Source: Dyella silvatica
Lineage (GTDB): Bacteria > Pseudomonadota > Gammaproteobacteria > Xanthomonadales > Rhodanobacteraceae
DNA length: 51,396 nucleotides
Direction of reading: 5' to 3'
Assembly: GCF_026283955.1 (NCBI RefSeq)
Contig: NZ_JAPDPE010000020.1
Coordinates: 1 to 51,396, forward strand
Shown: one piece after another, positions 1 through 9,292 of the stretch
Layout: each line of letters starts with the position of its first letter
Numbering within the stretch: position 1 is the stretch's first letter
Notes under the pieces: model-generated
What the model was told of the DNA's origin: nothing
Seen by the model: the letters and a program-made list of their open reading frames with translations, nothing else
Database searches by the model: none
Made by a program: the position numbers and the translations under genes

Positions 1-34
1 TGTAATCGCATGCGGCGCAGGTTTTCTCAGTCAT
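1..34 (-). CDS. Start of a small cysteine-rich, probably metal-binding protein (partial)
   Basis: Only the first 11 codons lie in the window, reading leftward off the edge: they encode MTEKTCAACDY. A GGAG ribosome binding site sits about 8 bases before the ATG. The CxxC pair so close to the start resembles small proteobacterial proteins of the form CAxCD...CC..C, thought to bind a metal through paired cysteines. That family match is from memory and rests on very few residues. The rest of the protein lies outside the window. Confidence 0.5.
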   Translation of the reverse strand, partial: MTEKTCAACDY

Positions 35-132
35 GAGCTTATCTCCGTTGGTAACCCGCTTATCGGGCAGGCACAGCAGACCATGGAGCGTTGAGCGCCG
101 CTGTCGAAATCTTTAGTGGTTTTAAAACCGGC

Positions 133-918
133 TCAGGCCCGTCGCGCCGACTGCTTGAAGGCGCTCGGTGAGCGGCCATAGGCCTGGCGGAATGCCGCGG
201 CAAAATGGCTGTGACTGGAGAAGCCGAGCTCCGCCGCCAAGGCCGATAAATCCTCATATTCGGCAAGCAGGTCCAACGCCCGCGCGAGTCGAAGCCGCAG
301 GTGATAGCGATACAAGGGAATGCCTTCGACCTGCTGAAATACCTGGGTCAGATACACCGGCGAGCCACCGATGTCAGCGGCGATCTCCGCCAGCGTCCAG
401 CGGCGGGATAGGTCACTCGCCAACAGCACTTTGACGCGATCAGCCAATCGACGCCGCGCATGGGTGGCACTCGGCTCATGCGTGGTGCGCGGCCCCAGGC
501 TGCGGCATACCAGGGTCAACAGCAAACCTTCGGCCTCCAGCGGTTCGACCGCCTGGTTTTCCAGGCTATGCCGCAGCAAGGCGACCAAGGCTTGCGCGCG
601 TGGATCGATGCGCAGGTGTTGCCGGCGAAATCCGATTTTTCCGCGATCGCTGAGCAAAGCACGCGGCGCCAGTTCACTCAGCAACGATTCCGACAGGCTT
701 AACGACAGGCTGGCATCGCCGCCGTCAACCGGATGGCTGATCTGATAACCCTCGTCCGCATTGAAGAACAGCATGTAAACACCGCGGTAGGGAAACACCA
801 GCTGAGTTGCCGCGGCGCATTCTTCCGCACTGCGATGGCGGCACAAGCCGTTACAACGGACATTCCGTACGGTGACGGTGTCCGTATCCAGTAAGCGACT
901 TATTTCGAACTCAGGCAT
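133..918 (-). CDS. AraC-family transcriptional regulator
   Basis: A 261-residue protein with an AraC-type double helix-turn-helix at the C-terminus, roughly residues 155-258. The recognisable parts are WTLAEIAADIGGSPVYLTQVF in the first helix-turn-helix and the signature LSALAAELGFSSHSHFAAAF then GRSPSAF in the second. The N-terminal 150 residues look like a cupin-like sensing domain, with no ligand evident. I chose the ATG at 918; a TTG at 942 would add eight residues, and neither has a strong ribosome binding site. The partial cysteine-rich gene lies downstream on the same strand, about 100 bases away. Its target is unknown. Confidence 0.88.
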   Translation of the reverse strand: MPEFEISRLLDTDTVTVRNVRCNGLCRHRSAEECAAATQLVFPYRGVYMLFFNADEGYQISHPVDGGDASLSLSLSESLLSELAPRALLSDRGKIGFRRQHLRIDPRAQALVALLRHSLENQAVEPLEAEGLLLTLVCRSLGPRTTHEPSATHARRRLADRVKVLLASDLSRRWTLAEIAADIGGSPVYLTQVFQQVEGIPLYRYHLRLRLARALDLLAEYEDLSALAAELGFSSHSHFAAAFRQAYGRSPSAFKQSARRA

Positions 919-1074
919 GGCGGGCTGGCCTGGCTGGCCCAACGATTGCAGACCGGGACGAGCCTAGCACGCTGGCTCATCGCCATCCCTCGTAAGCGCC
1001 CTGGCCACATGGGCCATAGGCGTAAAAATCAGCGCGGGCCCGGCATCGGCCCAACGTCGACGTGTCGCTTATAC

Positions 1075-1103
1075 TTGACACAATGACGCGTAAAGCGTAC
1101 ATA
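1075..1103 (+). promoter_or_regulatory. Candidate sigma-70 promoter of the membrane protein/XRE pair
   Basis: A perfect TTGACA at 1075-1080 is followed after 17 bases by TACATA, a weak -10 box. It lies 30 bases before the start at 1133. The spacer contains ACGC-N5-GCGT and the downstream region repeats AGCGT, which could be operator half-sites for the XRE protein encoded in the same operon. The operator idea is inference. Confidence 0.5.
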
Positions 1104-1132
1104 GCAAGCGTGCTTATCGAAGGAGTGCTGAT

Positions 1133-1516
1133 ATGCCTGCGGATACGCCTTACGTCCGGACCACCGTTATTTCGGCCATCGTCTATGCGGTCATACTGTC
1201 CGCCAGCCTTTGGTATGACGCGCATCACATGGATTCCATCTGGCGTTATCCGGTGGCCGTGTTACCTATCATCCCGCTGATCTTTATCGCCCGGGCCAGC
1301 GTGCAGCGCATCGCGCGGCTGGATGAACTCCATCAACGCATCCAGTTCAACGCACTGGCCATGACGGTTCTGGTGACGGCACTCATCACCCTGACCTATG
1401 GTTTTCTGGAGCATGTCGGCCTGCCCCATATCAGCGTGGTCTGGGTGTGGCCCTTGATGGCAGCGGTTTGGGGCATCTGCACCGGCGTGACGCGACGTCG
1501 GTACTACCACTCATGA
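1133..1516 (+). CDS. Four-helix inner-membrane protein, partner of the XRE regulator
   Basis: A 127-residue integral membrane protein with about four hydrophobic helices, roughly residues 9-25, 39-55, 75-92 and 99-118, and a basic C-terminal tail (TRRRYY). An AAGGAG ribosome binding site stands 9 bases before the ATG. I do not recognise an enzymatic motif. Its stop overlaps the start of the next gene in the sequence ATGA, so the two are translationally coupled. Small membrane proteins paired with a short XRE regulator are a recurrent arrangement, and the membrane protein is then suspected to sense or respond to envelope state. That role is inference. Confidence 0.78.
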   Translation: MPADTPYVRTTVISAIVYAVILSASLWYDAHHMDSIWRYPVAVLPIIPLIFIARASVQRIARLDELHQRIQFNALAMTVLVTALITLTYGFLEHVGLPHISVVWVWPLMAAVWGICTGVTRRRYYHS

Positions 1517-1716
1517 GAAATTCATTGCGCGTACTACGCGCTCAACTGGAAATCTCGCAAGCCGAATTGGCCGAGCGGCTAGGCATTGCGCGGCAAACCG
1601 TCAACGCACTGGAAACCGGCAAATATGCTCCGAGCCTTCCGCTCGCTTTCAAGATTGCCAAGGTATTCCAGAAGCCTGTCGAAGAGATATTCGACCCGAC
1701 CGATGTCGAAGATTAG
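1513..1716 (+). CDS. Short XRE-family DNA-binding protein
   Basis: A 67-residue protein that is almost entirely one Cro/C1-type helix-turn-helix, with ISQAELAERLGIARQTVNAL followed by ETGKYAPSLPLAFKIAKVF. It ends in the VEEIFDP motif typical of the short YgzD-like XRE subgroup. There is no separate ligand domain. I placed the start at the ATG at 1513, inside the upstream membrane gene's ATGA overlap, rather than at upstream in-frame codons. Autoregulation of the shared promoter near 1075 is likely for this class but not shown. Confidence 0.88.
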   Translation: MRNSLRVLRAQLEISQAELAERLGIARQTVNALETGKYAPSLPLAFKIAKVFQKPVEEIFDPTDVED

Positions 1717-1842
1717 GGGCGCCAAAGACTAGCCCGTCGCGACGGGGCTTGCATGGTGTGCCACCGCCGCGCCCTAGTCGCGGTGGCTGATGCACCAACT
1801 ATCCACATCGGGTGGAACAGCGCTTGGCGTGGCTCGCCGCTG

Positions 1843-2628
1843 TCAGGCGGGTTGCATGGCGGCGATACCGCGCAGCGAGTCGATCGCTTCGGTGGCACGG
1901 CCGACATCTTTGTGCACCCGCTTGAAAATGCCGCGTAGGGACGGCTTGAGATGCTTAAGTGTTTCCGACGTGGGAATGTTCAGCAGCGTGGTGAAGATGG
2001 CATGCATATGCAGCAACTCAGGCTCGGACAGATAGCCGCGCCGCTCCGCGCGCCAGCCCATCGACTCGCCATCGGAGTGCTGGGCAAAACTGAAATGAGA
2101 GTTGGCCAGAAAAATACCAAAGCCAAGGAACACCGCTGCCAGATCGGTGGCGGGCTCCCAAATCTCCCAGCCACCAGGCGGCGCCTCCTCAAAACCTGCC
2201 GTGCGGTAATGCGCCAGCTCATGGGCAAAGGTCGCGATAAGCACCATGCCATCGCTCACGTTACGCGGGTGATAGGTAATGACAACGCCATCTTCGCCAG
2301 CGTGAAAAGTGCCTCCCGGCGTCGCAGGCACGCCCTGGATCAACAGGGCTCGACCGACCAGTAGATTCGGGTCGTCTTCTTGTACCTGCAGCGAACACGG
2401 CCACGCCGCCATGCCGGCGTGCTGTTTTACCTGGGTAAAGATCACCTCGGCAAAGGCATGTCCCTGGGCCCCCTGCCGTGCAAAGCATTGCGCTGTCGGC
2501 TGTATCAGTTGCCGCTGCTGAAAAGCCGCGAAACCACCCGAATGCCGAAGCAGCCACGCAAAACAATCGAACTGCCACTGCGTCAGCTCCTCGCCCAGCA
2601 AGCTCCCTTTGCGAAATAGTCCAAACAT
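1843..2628 (-). CDS. Zinc-peptidase-like protein with HExxH motif
   Basis: A 261-residue cytoplasmic protein with HELAH at residues 136-140 and EPATD at 158-162. That is the two-histidine-plus-glutamate pattern of gluzincin metallopeptidases (HExxH with a downstream ExxxD). No signal peptide or membrane segment is visible from the chosen start. I chose the ATG at 2628 because a GGGGGGAT ribosome binding site precedes it; the frame is open further upstream to 2970, but that stretch has odd composition and looks non-coding. The substrate is unknown and I do not recognise the family precisely. Confidence 0.7.
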   Translation of the reverse strand: MFGLFRKGSLLGEELTQWQFDCFAWLLRHSGGFAAFQQRQLIQPTAQCFARQGAQGHAFAEVIFTQVKQHAGMAAWPCSLQVQEDDPNLLVGRALLIQGVPATPGGTFHAGEDGVVITYHPRNVSDGMVLIATFAHELAHYRTAGFEEAPPGGWEIWEPATDLAAVFLGFGIFLANSHFSFAQHSDGESMGWRAERRGYLSEPELLHMHAIFTTLLNIPTSETLKHLKPSLRGIFKRVHKDVGRATEAIDSLRGIAAMQPA

Positions 2629-3205
2629 GATCCCCCCGCTCACGATAGGCCAGCGGCGGTAGCTTAGATGAGGCCAGCGTTCATCGCAGCCATGGCGATT
2701 GGCGACCGGCTGGCAAGCCCAGCAAGCATGTAAAAACCCTGGAATCATCCGCGACAAGACCATCGCCGCGGCGAAAGGCCCACAACAAACCCAATGATTC
2801 GACGGCAGCCACGTCGACATTGCGGTGATGAAATACGGCGTTGAATGCGCCAAAACGGGCGAAGCCGCAGCAACGGACAACGCAACCGCTCTCGAAGACG
2901 CGATGCCTGCCCGCGCAATGAGGCCACCCGGCAGCAGGGCATAGCTGGAAACCAGGGAGGGTTTGGGCACGCCTTAGTTAAGCCACGGTAAGTTTAGCCA
3001 GCGTGATACGTCGCGCGCGCGACCCGATACACCGCCATCAGCTATGAATTCCCCGGCAAACCAAGGCCTTGAGCGAGCTATCCCCGCGAATCACCCGGCC
3101 CCCGAGAGGCCGCTGCTGGCGCGACTCGGCCGCCATGGTAGACATGGCATTAACAAGGTTTCGCGTTATGCTGCGACCGGAATACGACCCGTCCGGGGGA
3201 TTGAA
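2629..3205. other. Gene-free stretch between two divergent genes
   Basis: About 580 bases between the divergent peptidase-like gene and the exported protein gene. It is expected to hold both promoters. An open frame on the minus strand covers 2629-2970, but it has no ribosome binding site at its upstream end and no recognisable domain. I see no clear repeat, RNA gene or terminator. Confidence 0.5.
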
Positions 3206-3661
3206 ATGCGTACGACAGCGAAACGACTTGTGCCGGCTTTGGCGTTCTGCATGGCAGGCATATGTGGCGGCGCCTGGGCTCAGCAACCGGCCGCACAAGG
3301 TGCCGGGCTAGGCCAATCCTGGCCTAATGCCCGCGACGTCAGTACCAGCCCGAACTGGCATGTTTATGTATTCGAACGTGACGGTGTGCGCTACATCCAG
3401 ATCAATGATTTGAATGGTGCGGTACGCGCCGCCTTGGCTACCGCCAACGGCGAGTACCTGGTCTTGCCCATGGGCAAAGATGCGCAGCATGTCGGCACGC
3501 CGCAAAAGCCACTCAGCACGATCAGCCCGAGCCCCAGCGAAACGATTTATCGCGATAAGGCCACGCAGATCCAGATGGCGCCGCAGAGCAACGGCACGGT
3601 GAGTGTAAGAGCCATGGATTGCAGCGACCCGATTCAATGCGGCGGCGCCATCGCGAAATAG
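3206..3661 (+). CDS. Small exported protein of unknown function
   Basis: A 151-residue protein with a clear Sec signal peptide: MRTTAKRLVPALAF, a hydrophobic core, then cleavage likely after GGAWA near residue 25. The mature part starts QQPAAQGAGLGQSW and is predicted to be a compact periplasmic domain. Two cysteines near the C-terminus (MDCSDPIQCGG) could form a disulfide. The frame is open upstream to 3044, but the signal peptide and a GGGGGATTGAA Shine-Dalgarno-like stretch support the ATG at 3206. The family is not recognised. Confidence 0.72.
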   Translation: MRTTAKRLVPALAFCMAGICGGAWAQQPAAQGAGLGQSWPNARDVSTSPNWHVYVFERDGVRYIQINDLNGAVRAALATANGEYLVLPMGKDAQHVGTPQKPLSTISPSPSETIYRDKATQIQMAPQSNGTVSVRAMDCSDPIQCGGAIAK

Positions 3662-3705
3662 TCGGCTTAAGCAGCAGAACCCGTTGGCAGAGGCAACGCT
3701 TGGCG

Positions 3706-5307
3706 TTAGGCCTCTGCCAACCCGGCAGAGTCATGCAGCAATAAGGTAAGCCGCACACTGCTACTGCTGGCTTTCACATGCAGTTCGCCGCCATAGAGTC
3801 GCGCGCGGTCACGGAGAGCATGGATATCCTGGCCCACGGCGCCCAGGCGCGTGATCAGCTGAAGGCGCTCCGCCTGATGATTAGGCGCATCCGTACCCTC
3901 CCGGCCTTCTACCCGCAGCACCGCCCAGCGACGACCATGTGTATGGCCACCACGCAGCACCAGCTGTACCCCTGTCATGGATTTTTGCCCAAACAGATGC
4001 ACCACCGCCTCACAGGCCAGTCGATACAAGCTGGCATGCACATCCGGGGCAAGACGGCTTAAATCGCTGCCCGAAAGCTCGCAGTGATAGGCCACGCCAA
4101 GCTCAGCCAAAGCATGGGCAATAGCCCCTTCACGGAACTCAGAAGGTAGCCCGCGCTCACGCCAGGTATGCGGATGCAAGCTGTCTGCCAGACGATAGAC
4201 CTGGCGGTGCGCAGCCTCGGTCTGGCGTTCAATGCGGGCTTCGTCGACCGCAGGCCACAGATAACGCAATTGCGCCAGAAGCTGCTGCTGAGAGTGCTGA
4301 AACGTACGACCCATATGTTGCAAAGCTTGTGCTGTCTGCTGCGCACGCAACTCGCCCAGATAAAGGCCTTGCTGGGCCAGTTGCAGCGCCAGCTGGCCGT
4401 CTAGCTGCCCTTTGTGCTCGCGCGCGCGCAGGGTCGCAATATGCGCACCCAGGATAAGCAGCGTCGTTACGGCAAAACCGATAAAAGCCTGGGCCTGCAA
4501 GACAGCAGGATCTCCAAGCACGGTCATCGTCAACATGACACCCACGCTGACCGCAGCACCGCCAAGTGCCGCACCAAACCAGCCATGTCTTAGCGTCAAC
4601 CACGCTACAGGCAAAAACATCGCCACACGGGTCACCTGTAGAAATTCGCCGGATGCCTTGACGCTAAGCCAAACCAATAACACCAGCACAGGCAGCAACA
4701 GGCAAACGAAGTCGAGCGTCAAGCGGCTCTGCGGCAGATGCTTTGGCAGCGCGTGCAACTTGCCCGAGTACCGTGCATCACGAATCATCAGCAGCAACGG
4801 CAGCAAGGTCAAAATACCAATATAGCCACCGAGGAAATACTCAACCGCCAAACGAAGCGCCGACGGAAGCACATAGCCTGGCGGTAGCTGCATAACAGCC
4901 ACATGCGCAACATCGAGCCAGCTCGCGGCGAAGGAAATCGCCAGGGCGCACAGAAGTACCGCGCCCATATTGACCGCGTGCTTGGGGCCAAATAGCGATA
5001 CATGGCGGCGAAACCACACCACGATCGGCATCGCCAGCGCGATCTGCGGAAACACATTGAGCAGGGCCCAAGTCATGCCGTACTGATCGACGCAGTCGTA
5101 ACTGGTGTAGGCCAGCGGAATCATTTCACCCACGATCAGCGCCGGCCAATAGCGATAGGGAACCCACAAAAGGCATGCCAGACGCAAGCCCGCCGGCAAC
5201 ATGAAATGCGACACCGAAACACTGCGCAAAATAAAGTAACTCAGCGCATAAGCAGCAGCGACGGCCACATGCCGCAGCCAGGTGTTCGATGCCTTACCCA
5301 TCTGCAT
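3706..5307 (-). CDS. MASE1 membrane sensor with a degenerate histidine-kinase C-terminus
   Basis: A 533-residue protein. The first 300 residues carry eight or so transmembrane helices with MASE1 features, for example FMLPAGLRLACLLWVPYRYW. A coiled-coil linker follows (GQLDGQLALQLAQQGLYLGE). The C-terminal 200 residues align by eye with NarX/UhpB-type kinases: LADSLHPHTWRERGL resembles the HisKA_3 region, LYRLACEAVVHL the N-box, and LRDRARLYGGELHV the end of the ATPase domain. The N-box asparagine and the DxGxG box are not visible, so ATP binding is doubtful. No response regulator gene is adjacent. Confidence 0.75.
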   Translation of the reverse strand: MQMGKASNTWLRHVAVAAAYALSYFILRSVSVSHFMLPAGLRLACLLWVPYRYWPALIVGEMIPLAYTSYDCVDQYGMTWALLNVFPQIALAMPIVVWFRRHVSLFGPKHAVNMGAVLLCALAISFAASWLDVAHVAVMQLPPGYVLPSALRLAVEYFLGGYIGILTLLPLLLMIRDARYSGKLHALPKHLPQSRLTLDFVCLLLPVLVLLVWLSVKASGEFLQVTRVAMFLPVAWLTLRHGWFGAALGGAAVSVGVMLTMTVLGDPAVLQAQAFIGFAVTTLLILGAHIATLRAREHKGQLDGQLALQLAQQGLYLGELRAQQTAQALQHMGRTFQHSQQQLLAQLRYLWPAVDEARIERQTEAAHRQVYRLADSLHPHTWRERGLPSEFREGAIAHALAELGVAYHCELSGSDLSRLAPDVHASLYRLACEAVVHLFGQKSMTGVQLVLRGGHTHGRRWAVLRVEGREGTDAPNHQAERLQLITRLGAVGQDIHALRDRARLYGGELHVKASSSSVRLTLLLHDSAGLAEA

Positions 5308-5815
5308 GCCTCCGCCACCCTTCTAGCTTGAATACCGCTGTCTGCGTCACTTTACTATCGTCGACCGGCACAGTTTGTATCGGACCCCTTTGGCAGTGAA
5401 TCCCATGTGAAAACCGGCCTTCACATTTAAGCTACCAGCCGCCCCGCCGCCGACATCCCCACCTCGTCAGCCTATCCAGGCGATTCGCCGATACACCGCT
5501 CGCGACCGCCGCGCATGCTGGCTCTGCCTGGTAAGCCAGGTAGGTCGCGCGGCCACCTGGGCCGATGACCTGCCCCTGCCCGCTGAGTAAATCGTCTCCG
5601 ATTCGCGGCGGTCCTGCAAAGGGTCATCTTTATGGGCAGCCATTCACCTGCTCAAGCGAGCCGAAAAACGGGGATGACCGAGAACGCCACCGCCCTGAGC
5701 AGCGGCGCTGGATCGGCGATGCAGCCGACGATTGCGACTAACAAGCTCATGGCAGCATCGGCTCGCTGCGCCAGGGCTTTCGCCGTCCGCCGCTCACTCG
5801 CTGGCGGCTATAACG
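5308..5815. other. Gene-free stretch, nothing recognised
   Basis: About 500 bases between two minus-strand genes. Short frames exist on both strands, but none has a ribosome binding site or a recognisable domain. The right part should contain the end of the small 5816-6037 transcript; the left part should contain the promoter of the MASE1 gene. An imperfect stem (CCAGGT ... ACCTGG) lies near 5537-5561. Confidence 0.4.
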
Positions 5816-6037
5816 CTAGCTGGACTGGATCCATGTCGATTCGATGTCGCTCTTTACCGCCGCATCGACCTCCGCCAGGGAAACGTCCAGCAGCTCGTTG
5901 ATGTGTCCATGCCGCATACCGAAGAAATCACCGCCCCGGCGGTAAGTCGCGGTCCAGGTGACCCGGCCCGACCTTGCTTGCTCGTAGTCACCTTCATAGG
6001 TAAAACCGTTGCTGGTCTTACCAGAAATGCTGGTCAT
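5816..6037 (-). CDS. Small soluble protein of unknown function
   Basis: A 73-residue protein beginning MTSISGKTSNGFTYEGDYE. It contains a WTATYRRGGDFFGMRHGH stretch and an acidic, helical C-terminal end (LLDVSLAEVDAAVKSDIES). There is no signal peptide or membrane segment. I chose the ATG at 6037 because an AAAGG element lies about 9 bases upstream; the frame stays open to 6133. It seems a genuine short gene from composition and ribosome binding site. The family is not recognised. Confidence 0.55.
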   Translation of the reverse strand: MTSISGKTSNGFTYEGDYEQARSGRVTWTATYRRGGDFFGMRHGHINELLDVSLAEVDAAVKSDIESTWIQSS

Positions 6038-6237
6038 GATGATGCCTTTTGAGTAAGTCGCAGCCCAGCATATTCCTTTGTTGCGCATGGTGAAGTACTT
6101 GGTCGCCAATTCCCCCAACGGGCAGGCGGTCATAACCGGTACCGCGTCATCAGCAGATACCGATATGTCGGGTCACCGCGCAGCGCGCCCTCAACACGCG
6201 CTGCGTGCGGCCAGGCAAATGGTGAGCAACGATGCCG

Positions 6238-8004
6238 CTACATGCGCTCCGGCACGTCGATGCCTAGCAGTTCCAGCGAGCGCGCCAAGACCATCCCGGT
6301 CAAATGGCACATCGCCAAACGCGACGCGCGTTGCGTGACGATCGCTGCGCCAAGCACCGGACACTCGGCGTAAAAGCGACTGAAACGCTGCGCCAGACCA
6401 AACGCATACTCGGCCAGGACACCCGGCTGGTATAGCCGAACCGCCTCGGCCACTGCTTCAGGAAATGCCAGGCAGGCAAGCAGCAATTCACACTCGGCGC
6501 GCACTTCGGGTACCGCCGCGCCAACGACTTCACCGCTTTCTGCGGCCTTCCGCAGCACCGAGCGGATACGCACGCAGGCATATTGAAGATAAGGGCCGGT
6601 GCGCCCTTCGAACGAAACCAGACGATCCAGATCGAAGACATACCCCGACAGGCGATCGCCGGAGAGATCGGCAAACTTCACCGCCGCCATGCCGACCTGC
6701 CGGGCTAAATCCGCCTTTGCTGCCGGCGCAAGATCCGCGCCGTAACCGGAATCGTCGATGCGTTCGGCCGCTTTCTCCACCGCGGCATCGAGCAAATCCG
6801 CCAACCGGGCGACTCCGCCCTGGCGGGTTTTATACGGCTTTCCATCGACACCGTTGACGGTACCGAAACCGATATGGCGCAGCTCGACGTCGGCCGACCA
6901 GCCCGCCTTCGCCGCGGCCCGAAAAACCTGTTCGAAATGCAGCAGCTGGCGCTGATCGACGACATACAGCACCCGCTTCGCCCCGAGTTGCGCGGTCCGC
7001 TGCAGCAGCGTGGCGAGGTCGGTCGTGGCATACAGTGACGCACCGTCTTGCTTGGCCAGCAACAGCGGCGGCAGGGCCTTGCCGTCACCCGGCCTGGCAA
7101 CGTCGATGATCAAGGCAGCATCGCTTTCCACCGCGATACCACGCCTGCACAAATCCTCAATCATCGGCGCTATCGCCGGCTGGACATCGCTTTCCCCCAG
7201 CAGTAAATCGAAGGTCACGCCAAGCGCACTGAAATCCCGTTGCTGCGCTTGCAGCGATAAAGTCCGCAACGCCCGCCATAAATCCCGCAAGCCGGGATCG
7301 CCTGCTTGCAAAGCCGCCGTATCCGCTCGCGCCTCCGCCATGCGTTCGGGGTCGACACGGCAAGCCTCGGCTGCAGCGGGATACAAGCGCTCCAGTTCGT
7401 CCAAGGTCACCGGCGCGGCAACCTGTCCAGCGGCCTGGAAAACGGGAGCGAACCAAGGCAACTCCGGCTGCCGGCGACGCAATGCCGAGGTCAGCATGCC
7501 CATTTGCAAACCCCAGTCGCCCAGGTGCGCATCGGCAATAACGCGCCAGCCCTGAGCCTTCAGCATGCGGCGCAGACTCTCACCGATCACCAGCGACCGC
7601 AGATGCCCCACATGCAGCGGCTTGGCCACGTTCGGGCCGCCGAAGTCGATGACCGCAAGCTGCCCATGCCCTTGGTCGGCGACGCCAAGATGCTCGTCAT
7701 GCAACAACTCGGCGGCCGCCTCGGCAAGCAGGGAGGGCGCGATGCGCATATTGATAAAGCCAGGGCCAGCCGAGGATACGGCGAAAAATTCCGGCCGCGT
7801 CGAGAGATGCGCCGTCAACGCCGCAGCGATGTCACGCGGCTGCCGCCCAAGCATCTTCGCCGTCGGCATCGCGCCGTTGCATTGAAAATCCGCCAGCTCT
7901 GGACGTCCACAGGCCACCGCACAGGCATGCGCCGTTGGAAGGCCTAGTGCAGAAAAAGTATCGCGCAAGATCGCATCGATCCGCGCCGTAAGGGGATGGA
8001 ACAT
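6238..8004 (-). CDS. argS: Arginyl-tRNA synthetase
   Basis: A 588-residue class I aminoacyl-tRNA synthetase that charges tRNA-Arg with arginine in the cytoplasm. The N-terminal Arg-tRNA synthetase domain covers about residues 5-90. The catalytic Rossmann domain opens with VIDFGGPNVAKPLHVGHLRS, whose HVGH is the HIGH signature. DGKPYKTRQGGVARLADLLD marks the region just before the family's divergent KMSKS loop. The C-terminal DALR anticodon-binding domain ends in LLGIDVPERM. The length is normal for the family. It is monocistronic here with no primosomal or cell-division neighbour. Confidence 0.96.
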   Translation of the reverse strand: MFHPLTARIDAILRDTFSALGLPTAHACAVACGRPELADFQCNGAMPTAKMLGRQPRDIAAALTAHLSTRPEFFAVSSAGPGFINMRIAPSLLAEAAAELLHDEHLGVADQGHGQLAVIDFGGPNVAKPLHVGHLRSLVIGESLRRMLKAQGWRVIADAHLGDWGLQMGMLTSALRRRQPELPWFAPVFQAAGQVAAPVTLDELERLYPAAAEACRVDPERMAEARADTAALQAGDPGLRDLWRALRTLSLQAQQRDFSALGVTFDLLLGESDVQPAIAPMIEDLCRRGIAVESDAALIIDVARPGDGKALPPLLLAKQDGASLYATTDLATLLQRTAQLGAKRVLYVVDQRQLLHFEQVFRAAAKAGWSADVELRHIGFGTVNGVDGKPYKTRQGGVARLADLLDAAVEKAAERIDDSGYGADLAPAAKADLARQVGMAAVKFADLSGDRLSGYVFDLDRLVSFEGRTGPYLQYACVRIRSVLRKAAESGEVVGAAVPEVRAECELLLACLAFPEAVAEAVRLYQPGVLAEYAFGLAQRFSRFYAECPVLGAAIVTQRASRLAMCHLTGMVLARSLELLGIDVPERM

Positions 8005-8170
8005 GACTTCTCCGCAGAAAAAAATCGCTGATCTACCGACGCAAGCGCGTCAGTGGCAAGAGTGATCAGCGTCGTCGCGAAGCCATCGAAATCATGTTCA
8101 TCGGCGCAAGTTACGGCAAAGCGAGATCGAGCTCAATAGAAATTATTCAAGCGGAACTTGCAGGCATCTT

Positions 8171-9073
8171 CTACGGCAAGATCTCGGCGCACGCTTCAAT
8201 ACTGCGAAATAAAGTCGGCTGGTTGATCTCTTGCGCACCGACCGCTTCCAGCCAGGGCTCCAGCGCAACTATCGATGTACAAGGGCCTAGCGTGCAGATA
8301 CGAATCTCGCGCTTGGCCGCCTCCCCCCTCAAGGCATCCAGCACCTCGCGCAATATCGTGCCGGTGAAAGGGGTGTACAGATAAAAGACCGTGCCGGTCG
8401 ATAAATCGGCCGCGCGCGCATCCTGCCGGATAAACGTTACCTGGGTCAGATGCAAAGCCTGAGCACAACGTCGCGCGCAATCGACATAGGCCAGCTCCCA
8501 CTCGACACCGATACAGCGGGCGCCGGTGCAGATCGCCGCAAGCAAGGGCACGTGACCCAGGCCAGCGCCAAGATCCACCAGCACATCGTGCTTATCAAGC
8601 GCGCTTCGCCGGATCATGTCGAAGATATGCCGCGCCGGTGTCGGCTGATAAAAGACCATCTCGTCCGCCAGCTCGGCAATCTGCGCATCCGGCTCATCGA
8701 TCTGCAACACACCGGCAATCAGCACATCCAGATAGTCATAGCTGTCGCCACTAGCCCGCGGCTCCACAACGTTGTCCGAGCCCAGGCCAGTCACCCATGC
8801 AAGCAAGGTCCTCGCACCGCCGCCCTGCTGTATGTCGTGGCGAATACTTTGGTAAAGCCGATGATCGGCAGCCTCGAAGGCATCGCGCAGGGCAACCATG
8901 CGTTGCTGAAGCCCAGCCTCGGTCATCGATGCGTCGGCGTCCTGTGGCAAGCCGCAGCCAAGATAAGTTTCCAGCCGATCGAGTACCTCTCCCCGCTCGC
9001 GTAGACGGTTCGGCTCAAGCCAGCAGGCGTCTTGCTCAAGCTCACGGATAAAAGCATGCAACGCACTACTCAT
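8171..9073 (-). CDS. SAM-dependent methyltransferase-like protein
   Basis: A 300-residue protein. Residues 1-140 are a helical N-terminal region. FYQPTPARHIFDMIRR then leads into a class I methyltransferase core: motif I is VDLGAGLGH at 167-174 and the acidic ribose-binding residue is E191 in GVEWE. YLYTPFTGTILREVL is the likely motif IV region. The layout recalls DOT1-like methyltransferases, but I cannot name a substrate. The promoter is shared divergently with the Tat-exported protein at 9293. It is separated from argS by 166 bases and may be co-transcribed with it. Confidence 0.75.
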   Translation of the reverse strand: MSSALHAFIRELEQDACWLEPNRLRERGEVLDRLETYLGCGLPQDADASMTEAGLQQRMVALRDAFEAADHRLYQSIRHDIQQGGGARTLLAWVTGLGSDNVVEPRASGDSYDYLDVLIAGVLQIDEPDAQIAELADEMVFYQPTPARHIFDMIRRSALDKHDVLVDLGAGLGHVPLLAAICTGARCIGVEWELAYVDCARRCAQALHLTQVTFIRQDARAADLSTGTVFYLYTPFTGTILREVLDALRGEAAKREIRICTLGPCTSIVALEPWLEAVGAQEINQPTLFRSIEACAEILP

Positions 9074-9292
9074 TCGTCAATCATTCCTGTGTCCCCACTG
9101 GGGAATACTTTGTGTGTCCGACTCTTGCGTCGCTACCTTACTTGAAAGTGTCGCCATCCTGCCGTCGAGCCAAGACGTGACCTACAACACACCCAGCCAA
9201 TGGCTCCATCAGCCTTTGCAAAATGGCTCTTCACGCTGGCCTCCATTGCGCGCAGGGTCAGGCCCGCCTTCCCATTGAGCGAGCATGCCGTT

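Noticed and set aside
2629-2970. N-terminal extension of the zinc-peptidase-like protein
   Set aside because: The ATG at 2628 has a strong ribosome binding site, and the upstream part has no domain and poor composition.
5632-5901. Plus-strand coding region
   Set aside because: No ribosome binding site or domain is visible, and it runs over the small minus-strand gene.
9108-9113. Single TGTCCG as a further sigma-54 activator site
   Set aside because: It is isolated, with no dyad and no sigma-54 promoter nearby. Single copies also occur within coding regions by chance.
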